Shown here: one piece after another, positions 1 to 10,030 of the stretch | How the letters are laid out: every line of letters starts with the position of its first letter | Numbering within the stretch: position 1 is the stretch's first letter | Assembly (NCBI GenBank): GCA_934045905.1 | Contig: OW203769.1 | Coordinates: 2,247,202 to 2,311,201, forward strand | Length of the DNA: 64,000 nucleotides | Direction: 5' to 3' | Source: Leuctra nigra | Taxonomy: Eukaryota; Arthropoda; Insecta; Plecoptera; Leuctridae | Position numbers and translations under genes: made by a program | Notes under the pieces: model-generated | Seen by the model: only the letters and a program-made list of their open reading frames with translations | Database searches by the model: none | What the model was told of the DNA's origin: nothing

Positions 1-109
1 AATTCATCCCTGAAGAACCCTTCTTTATCAGAACTAGCAATTTATTTCCACGCTCAAGTTTGACTTTATAATGATGTTTGCGCGCTTAGAAAGCTGAAGT
101 CTTGCGTTT

Positions 110-232
110 GTTGATGATTATGAGGATGATTGGGCGATGATGATAGATGGGAGACGTTGGATGAGGCGTCCTTCCCAGCATTGGCCTGTCGACTGAGGGA
201 AACTTCGACAAATCCTCAGTCAGGAAGTAAAG
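110..232 (-). mobile_element. SINE-1 fragment, reverse, no tRNA head
   Basis: Reverse-strand match to the body of the full SINE at 42671-42952. It shares the GATTATGAGGATGATTGGG stretch, the cyt-rich CCTTCCCAGCATT motif and the GACTGAGGGAAA motif in the same order. It stops near AGTCAGGAAG, just before the tRNA-like B box, so it is headless. The copy is diverged and probably old. Confidence 0.75.
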
Positions 233-350
233 CCCTGGAAAGCTTAACTTGAGAGTCAAATATAAATCTATAACTGGTAAACATATGCTTTCAGTAAATA
301 GTGATATTTTATCATTTTTTTTACGATACGATTTATGTATTTCCATTTTA

Positions 351-470
351 TTATCTTTCTTTCACAACTGGATTTAAAATACGATTAAACTATTGAAAAT
401 TTCCCTCCCCCCAGCAAAATCAACAAGATCGTGATCTGTAACCATAGCAACCAGGGTTATGCCACTACCC
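351..470. repeat. Dispersed repeat, single-unit relative of the 58.4 kb array
   Basis: Aligns with 58316-58434. Both have the AAATACGAT stretch, a run of C, a CACGAT/TCGTGATC step, then ATAGCAA(C/A)CAGGGT and GCNACTACC. Here the last 41-base segment is present once; at 58.4 kb it is repeated about five times. The family is unrecognised. Confidence 0.6.
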
Positions 471-629
471 TATAGCCAGCTTTGTTGAAAATCGTTTTTG
501 AGAATATCGTTTCAAAACGGCGCTGACCTATATCTGAGGAGCAAGCGGATTGGAAATATCTTCTGGACTTTGATAGATTGTTGGAGTCCGCATGTATCCT
601 GAAAGTTAAGACAATATCCCTGGCAGCAC

Positions 630-681
630 GTTGAAGCTATATCCACGTTGAAGCTATAGCCACGCGAGAAGCTATATCCAC
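630..681. repeat. 17-18-base tandem triplet
   Basis: Three consecutive units end in GAAGCTATATCCAC or GAAGCTATAGCCAC. The surrounding 471-781 region shows no gene or recognised repeat. Confidence 0.7.
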
Positions 682-781
682 GGTAGACTCGGGACACGAG
701 CCCTGTGCTTCACGGGGCTTTAATATCTTCTTAGTTTTTTCCCGAAGGGAGAAGAGGAAACGTCCAGTGATTTAGAATTGA

Positions 782-1296
782 CTAGGAAAACGCTCTGTGT
801 AACGCGTTGATAAGTGAGCCTTCGTATTGAAAATGATATGAGTTTGAAAGTTGCTGCTGTATATAGAGTAGGTATCTGACAATAGAACGAAAGAGAGAGA
901 TACAGAATGCGGCACCGGTAACTAAAATATTTCAAAATTGACGCATATATTTTAAAACAAGCATAATACTCGTATATCAGTAAAATGCCAAATACTCTTG
1001 ACGTTATTGACCGATTTGTCTGCAAATTTTCAAAAACACCTATAATGTTGGTCCCAATGACCAATCAAATTTTAAGTTGATCGGACTTACGGTTCTATTT
1101 TTATTTTTAAACCAATCACAAGATTTTGTTCAAAAACTATTACCTACACGAGACAGCTCATATATTAGTGTGTTTGTTCAAAATTTCAGATAGATTGGTA
1201 CATAGAATACATAGAATGGATAGAATACAAACAAACACAAAACACGGAGAAAGTGGCGTAATAGACCTGTAGTAACGTTCTCTAACGCTTGCTTAA
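782..1296 (-). mobile_element. HLE copy (Helitron-like), near full length
   Basis: Reading the minus strand, the copy ends GAGCGTTTTCCTAG followed by T, preceded by the AACGCGTT-centred hairpin. The opposite end (about 1296) is a decayed GC-rich tract corresponding to GAGCGAGCG. The interior holds family phrases such as ACCTATAATGTTGGTCCCAA and CAAAAACTATTACC. It has no coding capacity, so it is non-autonomous. The Helitron assignment is inference. Confidence 0.7.
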
Positions 1297-1642
1297 TTAC
1301 CAGTAAGTATAATATCTTTCGATCCGACGTTCACTCAAATATGTTTGCTCGCCGCCGCGGCAAAACATCGCTGTACGGAAGTGACGTCACAGCTCGTGTT
1401 ATTCATCGCATCCCGGGTGAAGTGGCTATAATGATTGATCACCTTCTTCCCCGGCAGCAGCTGGACACTGATCACTTGCATTGTTTACACCGTTGCCACA
1501 GGTGGCACAGCCGACAGGCGGCCGATATTACACACAACACGCGACGTGGCAACCCAGCACTAATCGCAGCAGCAGCACTCGGATACAGAATGTCCGTTCA
1601 TTATTGATACTGATTTGTATTGATTGTAACAGTTCTGTCACT
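1297..1642. other. Single-copy CpG-rich block with a CRE octamer
   Basis: GC- and CpG-rich relative to its surroundings and not matched elsewhere in the window. It contains a perfect TGACGTCA (1382-1389), GCCGCCGCGG and GCGGCCG. An 88-codon open frame at 1341-1607 has no recognisable domain and is arginine/histidine-rich in a way GC-rich noise produces. It could be a promoter, first exon or UTR of an unseen gene. Confidence 0.35.
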
Positions 1643-2581
1643 CAGAGGTAGAAGGCCCGAAGTCATATTCTCGATTTTGCGTAGCGTACATGATGTAATC
1701 AAGCTCTAATAATGGACCACTAGTCATTATCTTGCTATGTGACGTCACGAATAAAACAGATGACAGAAGGATGTGGGCCGTGACCGTCAAGAAGGCTGTG
1801 ACAGCACAGTAATCAATAGTAATCAAATAGCAAATGGATCCATTTTAAACTTCATTTTAAACCCACACGTTTGATTGGCTCTTTCTCCCACTATATGGAC
1901 AGTGCTGCTCTAGTGTGAGTAAAGAGAACTATTATGCTACATTGACTCCTCCCATCACATTGGTCCATTGGTCCATTGTCATTTGACTGAAGTCAACAAA
2001 TTCAGTTATCTTGAAGTATCCTCTTACATTGATTGAATGATTATTGTGGTTTAACGGCGCGTCAACGACGAGTTTATATTGCGCACATTAATTATTTACA
2101 TTTAACTTTGTTGAATATAAGAGGAGGACATGGGGTGGGTTCGACATAACGGGCCCGATCCGGGGGAGTCCAGCACTGGTGGGGAGGCCAGGCCGGAATG
2201 GGGACAGACCGGGGGGAGGCTTCAGGCCGGCGGGACCCGATTGGGATCACCATCTCGAGGGGGAAGGCCGGCCCGGCGAGACCGTTAATTCAAGGGAGGA
2301 CATGGGTAGGTCGACCCTGGCTGCTCTTTGTCTGGGTCTCACCACTGACCTGTCCGGCATGGGTAGCCCTTACTCATGAGCATATGCTCGCCGGCGTAGC
2401 TGCAATGGATCATTGGCCAACACAAACCCCACCACCGCGATAAGGTGGCAGCCGTCGGGGGGGTCCTCTTACACAATGACTCATGTCACCCATACAATTT
2501 AATTGAATGAAGGCAGAATTACTGGTTTTTGGGCTCATCTCAAAATCATTGAAATGGACTTACGCCCTTCTGCCTCGAGGT
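1643..2581. mobile_element. FB-I foldback element, interrupted copy
   Basis: The ends are inverted: CAGAGGTAGAAGGC at 1643 and GCCCTTCTGCCTC at about 2565-2577. The compact relative at 15735-15937 is about 203 bases and shares ATGATGTAATCAAGCTCTA, TCTTACA-TGACTCATGTCACC and ATTACTGGTTTTTG in order. This copy is expanded by two insertions: about 1735-1970 (unrecognised, with a CRE octamer at 1740) and the GC-rich repeat at 2103-2470. Confidence 0.65.
2103..2470 (+). repeat. GC-rich dispersed repeat, retroelement-like, copy 1
   Basis: An abruptly GC-rich segment in AT-rich DNA. It shares CTGGCTGCTCTTTGTCTGGG, GGTCGACCC and CTCGAGG in the same order with 44919-45131. It continues past the other copy through CCGGCGTAGCTGC and ATAAGGTGGCAGCC to a run of G. 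The layout resembles the 3' region of a non-LTR retrotransposon, but no reverse transcriptase is present and the family is unproven. It lies inside FB-I. Confidence 0.55.
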
Positions 2582-2623
2582 ACAGAGTTGAATTGGTTAA
2601 TAGAGCCCTTTCCCTCCTCCCTT

Positions 2624-3074
2624 TTAAGACGGCTTGGTAGTGAGTTTGACCTTGAAGAGTTTTTTAATCGATTTTTATCAATATCTTTTTCCTGTGTAAT
2701 TGTTAACAAAATAGGGCTATGGACGTGAATTCAGAACAGTTCAATGAAAATAATTCCATAGCTTGTAATGGTTTATTTGATTTACTTTGTCCTACAGGTG
2801 TTTAGAACCCGAAAATTTAGTAATTTTCGGGTTCTAAACACCTGTTCTAAACACACGTGTTTAGAACCCGAAAATTACTAAATTTTCGGGTTCTAAACAC
2901 CTGTTGGACACAATTAAACTAATAGCTTATTCCAAACTATGAAATTATTTTCATTGAACTGTTCTGAATTCACGTCCATAGCCCTATTTTGTTAACAATT
3001 ACACTGGAAAAAGATATTGATAAAAATCGATTAAAAAACTCGTCAAGGCCACGCTCACTACCAAGCCCTCTTAA
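2624..3074. mobile_element. FB-J foldback element, copy 1 (long hairpin)
   Basis: An almost perfectly symmetric inverted repeat of about 450 bases. The left arm starts GACGGCTTGGTAGTGAG and the right arm ends CTCACTACCAAGCCCTC. TTAA stands on both outer sides (2624-2627 and 3071-3074). The centre (about 2808-2905) contains the phrase GTGTTTAGAACCCGAAAATT in alternating orientation, four times. The right flank is SINE-1 sequence. There is no coding capacity. Confidence 0.85.
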
Positions 3075-3160
3075 CATCATTATCTCCCAATCATAATCAT
3101 TCATCCGTCACCATTAACCTAGATGCACTACAGAGCGACTAAACTCGATAAAATCATCAG
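3074..3160 (+). mobile_element. SINE-1 3' fragment
   Basis: Matches the 3' part of the full SINE: CATCATTATCTCCCAATCAT, CATCCGTCACCATTA, then a diverged CTACAGAGCGAC. It begins exactly where FB-J ends, so FB-J may have inserted into this SINE. The 5' half is not clear upstream of 2624. Confidence 0.65.
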
Positions 3161-3490
3161 CCAACCAACCTCATCATCAACAGACCTCCAGCAGTTCTAA
3201 AGATACCTTAGTCTTGCTTACTTTCTCATGTTATCAGAGTGAAGCGTTGTCAAATACTCTGGCTTTTTTACTCTCCCAACGGAGTCGACAAAAACACAAT
3301 TTGAAATGGTGAAACAGCAAGTAAACATCGTGAGGCTGGAATTGAAGTGGTCATAGTTCTTAAACGAGCGTGGCGAGCGTCACCACGGTACACTTATGGC
3401 ACTTTCTCTGTGTGCTTTTTGCCTACAGAATCCAGGTCAAACCGTTTGACCCATCAACTTAAAACTTTTCATGGTCATTGTACCAACATA

Positions 3491-3848
3491 TTAAGCCCAA
3501 TTTACACGGAGCAACTTCTTGTTCAACTTATGAGGGCTTGGTAGTGAGCGTGGCCTTGACAATTCCAGTGTAATTGTTAACAAAATAGGGCTATGGACGT
3601 GAATTCAGAACAGTTCAATGAAAATAATTACATAGTTTGGAATAAGCTATTAGTTTTATTGTGTCCAACAGGTGTTTAGAACCCGAAAATTACTAAATTT
3701 TCAACTAAACTCTTCAAGGTCAAACTCACTACCCAGCCGTCTTATGTGGCACACTTCTTGTAGGAAATTAGAACATGTTCTAAATTATATAAAAGTTGAG
3801 CTCAAGTTATGTGACAAGAAGTCGCGTCGTGTAAATAATTTTTTTTAA
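3491..3848. mobile_element. FB-K foldback element inserted in HLE
   Basis: The inverted arms run ATTTACACGGAGCAACTTC on the left and GAAGTCGCGTCGTGTAAAT on the right. TTAA lies at both edges (3491-3494, 3845-3848). Its first bases, GCCCAATTTACACGG, resemble the FB-K copy at 7282 (GCCTGAATTACGCGG). It is itself split by FB-J at 3532-3741. Confidence 0.7.
3528..3745. mobile_element. FB-J copy 2, inserted in FB-K, TTAT duplication
   Basis: The copy starts GAGGGCTTGGTAGTGAGC and ends CTCACTACCCAGCCGTC. TTAT flanks it at 3528-3531 and 3742-3745. It has lost much of one arm compared with copy 1 but keeps GGGCTATGGACGTGAATTC and GTGTTTAGAACCCGAAAATT. It is the youngest layer of a three-level nest. 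Confidence 0.8.
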
Positions 3849-4075
3849 AGGAAAGTGTTATATAGTTTTGACAATTTTCAAACTAATCTGTCGTTATTTT
3901 CAAAAGTTATTGTCATTTTGAAAGTCTTTTATGCTATAATCTTGAAATATTTGCAAATTTATGCCAAGAAATGTCAGTTATTTTATCACTGCTCTCTCTT
4001 TACGATTCCGTTCCAAGGCCTGTAGAGCAGAGACTTGCAAACGCATATCAAATAGATACAAAAAGCATCAGACGC

Positions 4076-5254
4076 CCTCTTCAAATTCTATGATGAATAA
4101 TATGATGAAGTGGCTTCTTTCATATGACGTCCCAATCTAAAGTGGATAGCAAATTAAATCATTTTCTCGGATGAATATTTAACTGTTAAAAGTGTATGGC
4201 AAAATATTCCGTGTTATCGCCATCTCGTCATCTTCCTTGCAATAACTAACTGATTTCTAAATATGTAACGTAGGGACTGCTGTCAGATTTGGTTATCACT
4301 CCAATCAATGGGTTGAAAATGGCAAACATGACTTTTGAAATATGCTTTTGAATTTATGCTTTTGACTTTTGAATTAAGGAGCTTTAGAGAATTATCTTAG
4401 TAGGTGGAATGAAGTATGAACAGGTAGTAAAATATTTGAAATTTGCGTGTTCATAATCTCTATAGAAACTTATAATATTCTTGATTATAATAAAATTTGT
4501 TATACCAGAAATCTTTATTCCAAATCTGAAAAAATCGAGTTTAATTGAGAGAAAATCCAGAATATAAAACTGGCAACAAAATTTATAATCATGGTAGTCC
4601 GGTTGCTGTTAACATTTCCATAATTCAAATTAATAATTTGCCATGGAAATTACAGATCTTAAAAGATCTTTTCTATGTGTTATTTTTGAATACAGTAAAT
4701 TAATTTAAATGTTAGTAAATATGTAGAATACTGCTTTGAATGGATCTCAAAGCATATTCAATGGAGGGCTTTTTGCGCGCTTTTCCAGGAGTTTTCAAGA
4801 TTCTTGTTTTTACGTAAATCCGAGTTTCTCAGAAACGAGAATTTCCCATTAAGAATGCTACGTGTCAATTTCTTTATCTGCATGATGAATTATTAAAGTT
4901 TTGACTTGTGATAAAAATTCAACTACTAAATTAGCATATACTCGCGCTTGACTAAAGTGCTAAGAAAATGAAACTAAACAGCTGCTTTCCTGGTCTTTTG
5001 AAAGATGAAATGCTGAGATTGGAGGGACTAAGACTCGTGCCAGTCTGAGGGCGTGAAGTTCCGGACGAATGTAAATGGAGGTGAGCGCCCAATTTGTTCG
5101 CAAGGGGCTCGAGTTCTGAACAACTAGGTTTCTCGGTCCGTCCATTGCTTGAGCGAGAGTCACAATTGAAGGGAACAGAAATCTTAAGATAGCAATCGAT
5201 CGATACATACAAAACAATTTTTTCTTGAAATTATAAGTTCAAAAACCGTTTTCC
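4076..5254. other. Unique AT-rich sequence, no feature seen
   Basis: No long inverted repeat, tandem array or recognised family. A mildly GC-richer patch at about 4975-5165 contains two overlapping reverse open frames of about 85 codons, with no recognisable motif. Confidence 0.5.
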
Positions 5255-5690
5255 TACATTTCATATATATTTAAGAATAACAGACTCATTTAAAGTCCTG
5301 TAGTTTGCAACTCCAGTCCAGCAATGAGTTTTCAATTTTAGGTCATCAGAGGATGAACAAAACTTTAATATGGGAGATATAGGAAAATCATTTCCAATTT
5401 GGTTTATAACTTTTAAAATAGCATACGTTGGTATTGTTTTCATTTTTTTCCTGATAGTATTTTCATATGTCTACCATAAGAAAAAATTCCGTTCAATCTA
5501 TCGACACAAAAAATAGATCTTCTTTATAGCCAAAAAATTACACGAATTTCTTTTTCCGCCATAAGATAACATGGTGGAGAAAAATCAATTTATCTCAGAA
5601 ACTGGACACGAAAAGTGTTGAATTTTTTCATGGATGGGTTTTCATTATTATCAATAAGTCACCCAAATTTCAAGTTAATCGGAAACTATG
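5255..5690 (-). repeat. Dispersed repeat R, reverse copy
   Basis: The reverse complement matches 18965-19480 in order: CATGTTATCTTATGG, the AATCGTGT step, CAATACCNACGT, GGACATCATTTTCCTAT-type text and AAGTTTTGTTCAT. A third copy lies at 61635-61830. No terminal repeat or coding frame was recognised; it could be the body of a non-autonomous transposon. Confidence 0.6.
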
Positions 5691-5692
5691 AG

Positions 5693-5719
5693 GTTATGGT
5701 GGTTCTACCACCATAACCG
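5693..5719. repeat. Perfect 12-base-arm hairpin
   Basis: GGTTATGGTGGT and ACCACCATAACC are separated by three bases. It sits at the junction between repeat R and repeat Q, so it may mark a rearrangement joint. Confidence 0.8.
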
Positions 5720-5922
5720 GATGAAACTGAAACTTAGATAAACGAAGTTTTATGTTGAAACTTCTATCTATCTTCCATACAAATCGATATTTCGATTCCG
5801 TTTTTCAAGACTTTGTGGAAATATTTTCTAAAAACCGGGGTTATTCTGAAAGCTCATAAAAATCACTGCAAGATTACACGCATTTTTGTATTGACTTATA
5901 GCGATCTTTCCCTGTACATTCA
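5715..5922. repeat. Dispersed repeat Q, copy 1
   Basis: Shares GTTTTATGTTGAAACTT, TTTTTCAAGACTTTGTGG and TTCTGAAAGCTCA in order with 35989-36219. It ends in TTCCCTGTAC, as that copy does. The left terminus (GTACAGGGAA in copy 2) is absent, replaced by the junction hairpin. Confidence 0.65.
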
Positions 5923-5954
5923 AATGATACTTTGATACTTTGTTCTGACAGCAG

Positions 5955-6075
5955 CGCTCAGGTCAACCAATCGATCTGAAATTCTGCTCGCGTAGAGTTT
6001 TTTTAAAGAATTCAGTGACTTTTTAAAAATTAATTCTGGTCCTTTGACCGATTTACTTCGATTCACTTATGGCCA
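5955..6075 (+). mobile_element. HLE fragment running into gap
   Basis: CAGGTCAACCAATCGATCTG and AAATTCTGCTC match the HLE 5' module (CCAGGTCAAACCGCTCAAGC followed by AATCGATCTGAAATTTTG). It is cut by the N run. Confidence 0.65.
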
Positions 6076-6275
6076 NNNNNNNNNNNNNNNNNNNNNNNNN
6101 NNNNNNNNNNNNNNNNNNNNNNNNNNNNNNNNNNNNNNNNNNNNNNNNNNNNNNNNNNNNNNNNNNNNNNNNNNNNNNNNNNNNNNNNNNNNNNNNNNNN
6201 NNNNNNNNNNNNNNNNNNNNNNNNNNNNNNNNNNNNNNNNNNNNNNNNNNNNNNNNNNNNNNNNNNNNNNNNNNN
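6076..6275. other. Assembly gap (200 N)
   Basis: Exactly 200 N, the same length as the gap at 44048-44247, so a placeholder rather than a measured size. HLE sequence lies on both sides in opposite orientation, so a repeat-driven break is likely. Confidence 0.98.
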
Positions 6276-6672
6276 ATTTAAAAAAAACACAGATCTTGTT
6301 CAAAAACTACTCTCATGAAATTATTATTGTACGACATTTCAGATCGATCGGTTGAACGGTTTGACCTGAGTAGTCTGGGCAAAATCACAAATAACAAACA
6401 CACAGGGAAAGTACAGCGGAGATGCTCGCTTCACTCGCTTAATATTAGTGTGTTCGTTAACTTTCATGTCAAAAGAATGATCGGTGTGAGCTGGATGTCC
6501 ATTCTAAAACGTGTTCCCAATTCCATTCTGATGGAATCAGGTCACGACCATAAGGATTAACATTGAATGAAATTTAATTCCAGTGGTATTGGGAATTTGA
6601 AAGTACTGAAATAGGGCCCCTGGGCAATGCAGGCAATAACAAACACACAGAATGTTTGTCATCAAGATATTT
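6276..6672 (-). mobile_element. HLE fragments, reverse, hosting FB-D
   Basis: CAGATCTTGTTCAAAAACTA, TTTCAGATCGATCGGTTGAA and a GC-rich end at about 6442 (CTCGCTTCACTCGCTTAA) match HLE read backwards. A second piece follows and is split: GATCGGTGTGAGCTG, then FB-D, then GGCAATGCAGG and AACAAACACACAGAA. Confidence 0.65.
6494..6619. mobile_element. FB-D element, 126 bases, CTG duplication
   Basis: The inverted termini hold TTCCCAATTCCA near the left and GGGAATTTGAA near the right, ending TAGGGCCC. CTG flanks both sides (6491-6493, 6620-6622). The host HLE phrase is contiguous across the site once the insert and one CTG are set aside. Size and termini match the copy at 12822-12947. A GGGCC end with a CWG triplet resembles PIF/Harbinger MITEs (inference). 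Confidence 0.75.
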
Positions 6673-6973
6673 CACTATTCCTAATCGCGCCACGTTCATC
6701 GTGTTAAAGACGGAAGTGCCGGAAATGAATCAAATTGCTACTTGATTCATAACCGGAAGCCAACTGACTTAGATCTAGCACACTTTTGATTGGCTTGTTG
6801 AGATGCAGAGTGTAAAATGAATTAAAAGTTATATCTTGCCACTTCTTGTGTCGCTTTATGGAAGTTATTCATTAATCAAAATCTACATATATCTTGATGT
6901 TCATTATGGCAATGATAAGAGATGTAAAACTGTCTATATAGCGATAAGATTACAGAATTAGCCTCTTCATTAA

Positions 6974-7065
6974 GGTCTGTGACAGGCAAAGATGAACCCA
7001 CTTTAGCATTGCCAGGTAAAGGCCGGCCCATTCTAGCGCGGGTTCATCTTTGCCTGTCACCGACC
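6974..7065. repeat. Small foldback with 24-26-base arms
   Basis: GTGACAGGCAAAGATGAACC on the left and its reverse complement GGTTCATCTTTGCCTGTCAC on the right. The loop of about 40 bases includes GGCCGGCC. The near-perfect arms suggest a recent origin or selection on pairing. Confidence 0.85.
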
Positions 7066-7074
7066 ATAGGTACA

Positions 7075-7172
7075 CTAGGAAAACGCTCTATGTTACGCGT
7101 TGATGAGCGAGTGAGTCGTTTTCACGGAACTAAAAATGACGATACTGATTGGAACGAAAGTAGCGCCAATTG
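7075..7172 (-). mobile_element. HLE 3'-end fragment
   Basis: CTAGGAAAACGCTCTATG, then TTACGCGTTGATGAGCGAG. Read on the minus strand it ends CCTAG followed by T. Only about 100 bases remain. Confidence 0.75.
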
Positions 7173-7281
7173 ATTTAGACGGTCAACTATATTAAACATC
7201 AATTGTGTTTTCTGATGAACAATTTCGCTTTTGCTAAAAAAAAAAATTAAAATTAAATACAAATACAAGAAGTGACGTACC

Positions 7282-7558
7282 TTAAGCCTGAATTACGCGG
7301 TTCAATTTTTCTTGAAGGGGTTGAATTCAACCTTGATTTCAAGGAAACTTGAAAGTGAATTTAGACGATTACATGTGTATTGTTGATTGAAGTTGCGGTG
7401 AAATTAACAATTGCTTGAAGTATTTCAAGACTTGAAGGAAAATAGGACATGATCTAATTGAAAAGGCAGCGTTTTCATTTAGACGGTCCAAGTCTTGAGT
7501 TCAACCCCATTAATAGGGTTGAATTCATGGAACCTTGAATCGTGTAATTCAGCCTTAA
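7282..7558. mobile_element. FB-K foldback element, copy 1, TTAA flanks
   Basis: The left terminus is GCCTGAATTACGCGGTTCAA and the right ends TCGTGTAATTCAGCC. TTAA flanks both sides (7282-7285, 7555-7558). Inner arms include GGGGTTGAATTCAACC against GGGTTGAATTC. It has no coding frame. Confidence 0.8.
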
Positions 7559-7975
7559 TCATTCTATTATTTCAGTGTAATACCGCCTTCAAAACAAAAT
7601 GTGGGGAACAGTATTAAAAAAGTATTATTTTTTATCCCCTTTATTAACAATTCATTCAAATTATTCATACGTATTACACACAAAGCATCAAGTATATAAT
7701 TCCTTCTTTTAATTATGAAAAATAAATTACAGAGAAATACCTACAGCGTGCTCACAGAGTACCAAGAATGTCTAGAAACATTAAGAAAAAGATTTGTGCA
7801 AGGAAATAGCTTTAGAGTCGATAATAAAAAATCCTAGAAATGCATGAAAATGCATTTGCTCTGGGTTGTACGTGACATTTGTGACATTTAATCGTGTGTT
7901 GCATGGTGCATATACCTAATGCTGTGAAGAAATTGTTATTTAAATTCAAATATTGAAAACCCCCCAAAAAAACAT
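7559..7975. other. Unique AT-rich sequence
   Basis: Low-complexity AT-rich DNA with no recognised element, ORF or tandem repeat. Confidence 0.5.
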
Positions 7976-8258
7976 AAAAAGTCGGCCCCTTCTTTTTTCT
8001 TAACGGCTTTACCGATTTTCTTTAAAATTTAATAGCATCGAGATAAAGAGTAAATCTGTGTCTCTAGTGATAAAAAAAATCTTTGAGTGCTAACATGGGC
8101 AATATATGAGTCTTTTTGGCACCTCTGCCCTGAAATAACTAAACAAAAATAAAACTTTGGGGCCTCTAGAGACACAGATCTACTCTTTATCTATAACCTG
8201 TGAAAATTGGAAGACAATCGGTAAAGCCGTTTAGAAAAAAAGTAGGGGCCGCCTTTTT
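7976..8258. mobile_element. FB-L foldback element
   Basis: The inverted arms are about 70-80 bases. On the left: GTCGGCCCCTTCTTTTTTC, CGGCTTTACCGATTTTC, GTAAATCTGTGTCTCTAG. On the right, the complement in reverse order: CTAGAGACACAGATCTAC, CGGTAAAGCCGTTTAG, GTAGGGGCCGCC. The spacer is about 95 bases. Single copy in the window. Confidence 0.8.
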
Positions 8259-8974
8259 GTGCTTCATAAAACATGAATTTCATCAAGTATTGTAGACCCT
8301 TAATTAACATAAAATGTTTAGAAACTGATAATGTGAATTATTAACATAAATTAACTAAGGTTTAAAAACGCTGTTTTCCCATTGAACAAAGGAATAAAAT
8401 GGGAACACCGAATTTCACCTAATCTTCCCCACCAGCAGGAAGCAATGAAAGTGTAGCAAGAAAGAACCCGAAGAGCGTGACTGGTCGTGTGCACAGCAAC
8501 AAGATCAAACACACGCGCCCGGTGGCGGGGTGGGGAACTGTCACCAGCACACCTCGCAGGCTCGCTCGGTAATACAGACAACTCCTTTGTTGCCGACGCA
8601 CTTTCAAGACTCTTAGACCAGAATAATTGAGTTGGAAACAAAATGTTCAGGCAATTTACTCTTTACTCTTGCTTCTTGCTTGAGAATGTTGGATAACACA
8701 GAATATTATAAGGAAGATTATTTTGTTGGTATGTGCAACGCCTAGGACTGAAATTCCCGAGCAACTGGAAGCTTCATTTTAATTTCGCACAGAAGTTCGC
8801 AACGAATAACGAACTTTTTATTGGATAACCAATCTGGCGAGAATACTATATCCAAGTGTTTGCAAAATTTCGTTTTTGGGTGTTACCTGGGCTGGGCTTA
8901 CTAAAGTCAAAAAATCAAACAGAAATGCCAGTTTTAGGTAATAGTGATGAACTCACTCGCGTAATTGAACTGAA
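8259..8974. other. Unique sequence with a GC-richer patch
   Basis: About 8405-8610 is GC-richer than its surroundings (CACACGCGCCCGGTGGCGGGG) and carries two overlapping reverse open frames of 96 and 62 codons without a recognisable domain. It could be an exon or promoter remnant, but no splice-supported structure can be shown. The rest is AT-rich and featureless. Confidence 0.35.
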
Positions 8975-9245
8975 TTAGGAAAACGCTCTGTGTAACGCGT
9001 TGTTAAACGACATTAGTTCTGCATGCGAATTAACGCGGGTGTGAGACTTTCTCCTCGTTATTAGACCCTTGAAAAAGTAAGGAAAACAATCGAACCAAAA
9101 TGCGTCAAAAGAGAAGTGAAAATTTCTTTGAAAATTTGACAAATATTCCAAAACAACATAAAATGTCAGTAAATCGAACATTTGTAGTTTTTTTTACAGG
9201 TTTGTATAAACATTTGTCAAATACTCCTAAAAGGTTGGTGCTAAA
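8975..9245 (-). mobile_element. HLE fragment, CTAA end
   Basis: TTAGGAAAACGCTCTGTGTA then ACGCGTTG. On the minus strand it ends CCTAA followed by T, a CTRR variant of the usual CTAG. The body keeps AAATGTCAGTAAATCG and CAAATACTCCTAAAAGGTTG. The far end merges into a GC-rich hairpin. Confidence 0.65.
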
Positions 9246-9249
9246 CAGT

Positions 9250-9303
9250 CTAGACCTACACTTCTCCCACCCAGCCGGTGGGGTGGGGGAAGTGTAGGTC
9301 TAG
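9250..9303. repeat. GC-rich hairpin, about 24-base arms
   Basis: CTAGACCTACACTTC on the left and GAAGTGTAGGTCTAG on the right are perfect complements. Inside, TCCCACCC faces GGGGTGGGG. The loop is only a few bases. It interrupts HLE sequence. Confidence 0.85.
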
Positions 9304-9749
9304 TCTCTTTAGTTGGTGCTATTCATAGCTTGCACGAACTTCTTTTGTTTTATATCAGCAACGCTAAATTATTGAATTGTCCACCCATTACGTTGGCACG
9401 TTAACGGGTCAGACATATTCGACAAATTCTTGTATTGTAAGCATTACAATGAACAATGTTTACAGCTGCAACTAAAGGAACGTCCCAAGTTGGAAACATT
9501 GCCACCATCAACGTGTTCTGTCATTTTCAGAAACAAAAGAGAATCGTCATCGGTTTCTTCTGGGAGTTCATCGAGTAGGCCGTGCCTGTTGGGAAACATC
9601 AAGCTAAAACAACAATGCATTGCTTTGCATTGTTGAGTTACATCAATCAAATATTCTACTGACAATGTAGTGATTGTTGATTTGTTTTTTAATTCCACAT
9701 CAAAAAAAGTATTCTGTATCTTTCAAGGGACTGTCATAGACTGTATCTG
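9304..9749. other. Unique sequence with a small hairpin
   Basis: Contains a perfect 10-base-arm hairpin at 9610-9635 (CAACAATGCA and TGCATTGTTG). Overlapping short open frames on both strands at 9430-9700 show no recognisable domain. Confidence 0.4.
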
Positions 9750-10030
9750 TCTATTCGAGAAAATAAGGAACACGACTGACCTCTGGTGGATTCTTTGGTA
9801 CTATGATAATGGAAGATATAAAGGGTTTATTTATGTAAAAAAACGATATAAAATTTGCTTTAGTTGTTTGTTATGGCTGAAAATGTAAACTTGTAACTGA
9901 ACCTAAATTTAATTTGTTTCTCCTTTTTCACTGCCCTATGGAAACGCAAACATCAAAATAAAAAAGTGCATCTAAAAAGTTACCTGCCAGAAGTGGCTCC
10001 ATCACGTATCGCTTATTTGTTCGAATAGAG
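9750..10030. repeat. Dispersed repeat N, copy 1
   Basis: Shares CTGGTGGAT, AGTTGTTTGTTATGGCTGAA, CCTTTTTCACTGC and GAAGTGGCTCCATCACGTAT with 47275-47530, in order. The strongest conservation is the last 35 bases. The family is unrecognised. Confidence 0.65.

Larger units (their letters stand above)
3360..4075 (+). mobile_element. HLE copy, interrupted by nested foldbacks
   Basis: The 5' end has AACGAGCGTGGCGAGCG, then CACCACGGTACACTTATGGC and CTTTCTCTGTGTG, as in the intact copies near 50 kb. The body stops at CCAACATAT (3490) and resumes at about 3862 with GACAATTTTCAAACTAATCTG, which is contiguous in intact copies. The 3' hairpin and CTAG are missing. Confidence 0.75.

Noticed and set aside
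1341..1607. 88-codon frame as a small gene
   Set aside because: No start context, domain or neighbour support; arginine and histidine richness follows from local GC content. Kept only as a CpG-rich block.
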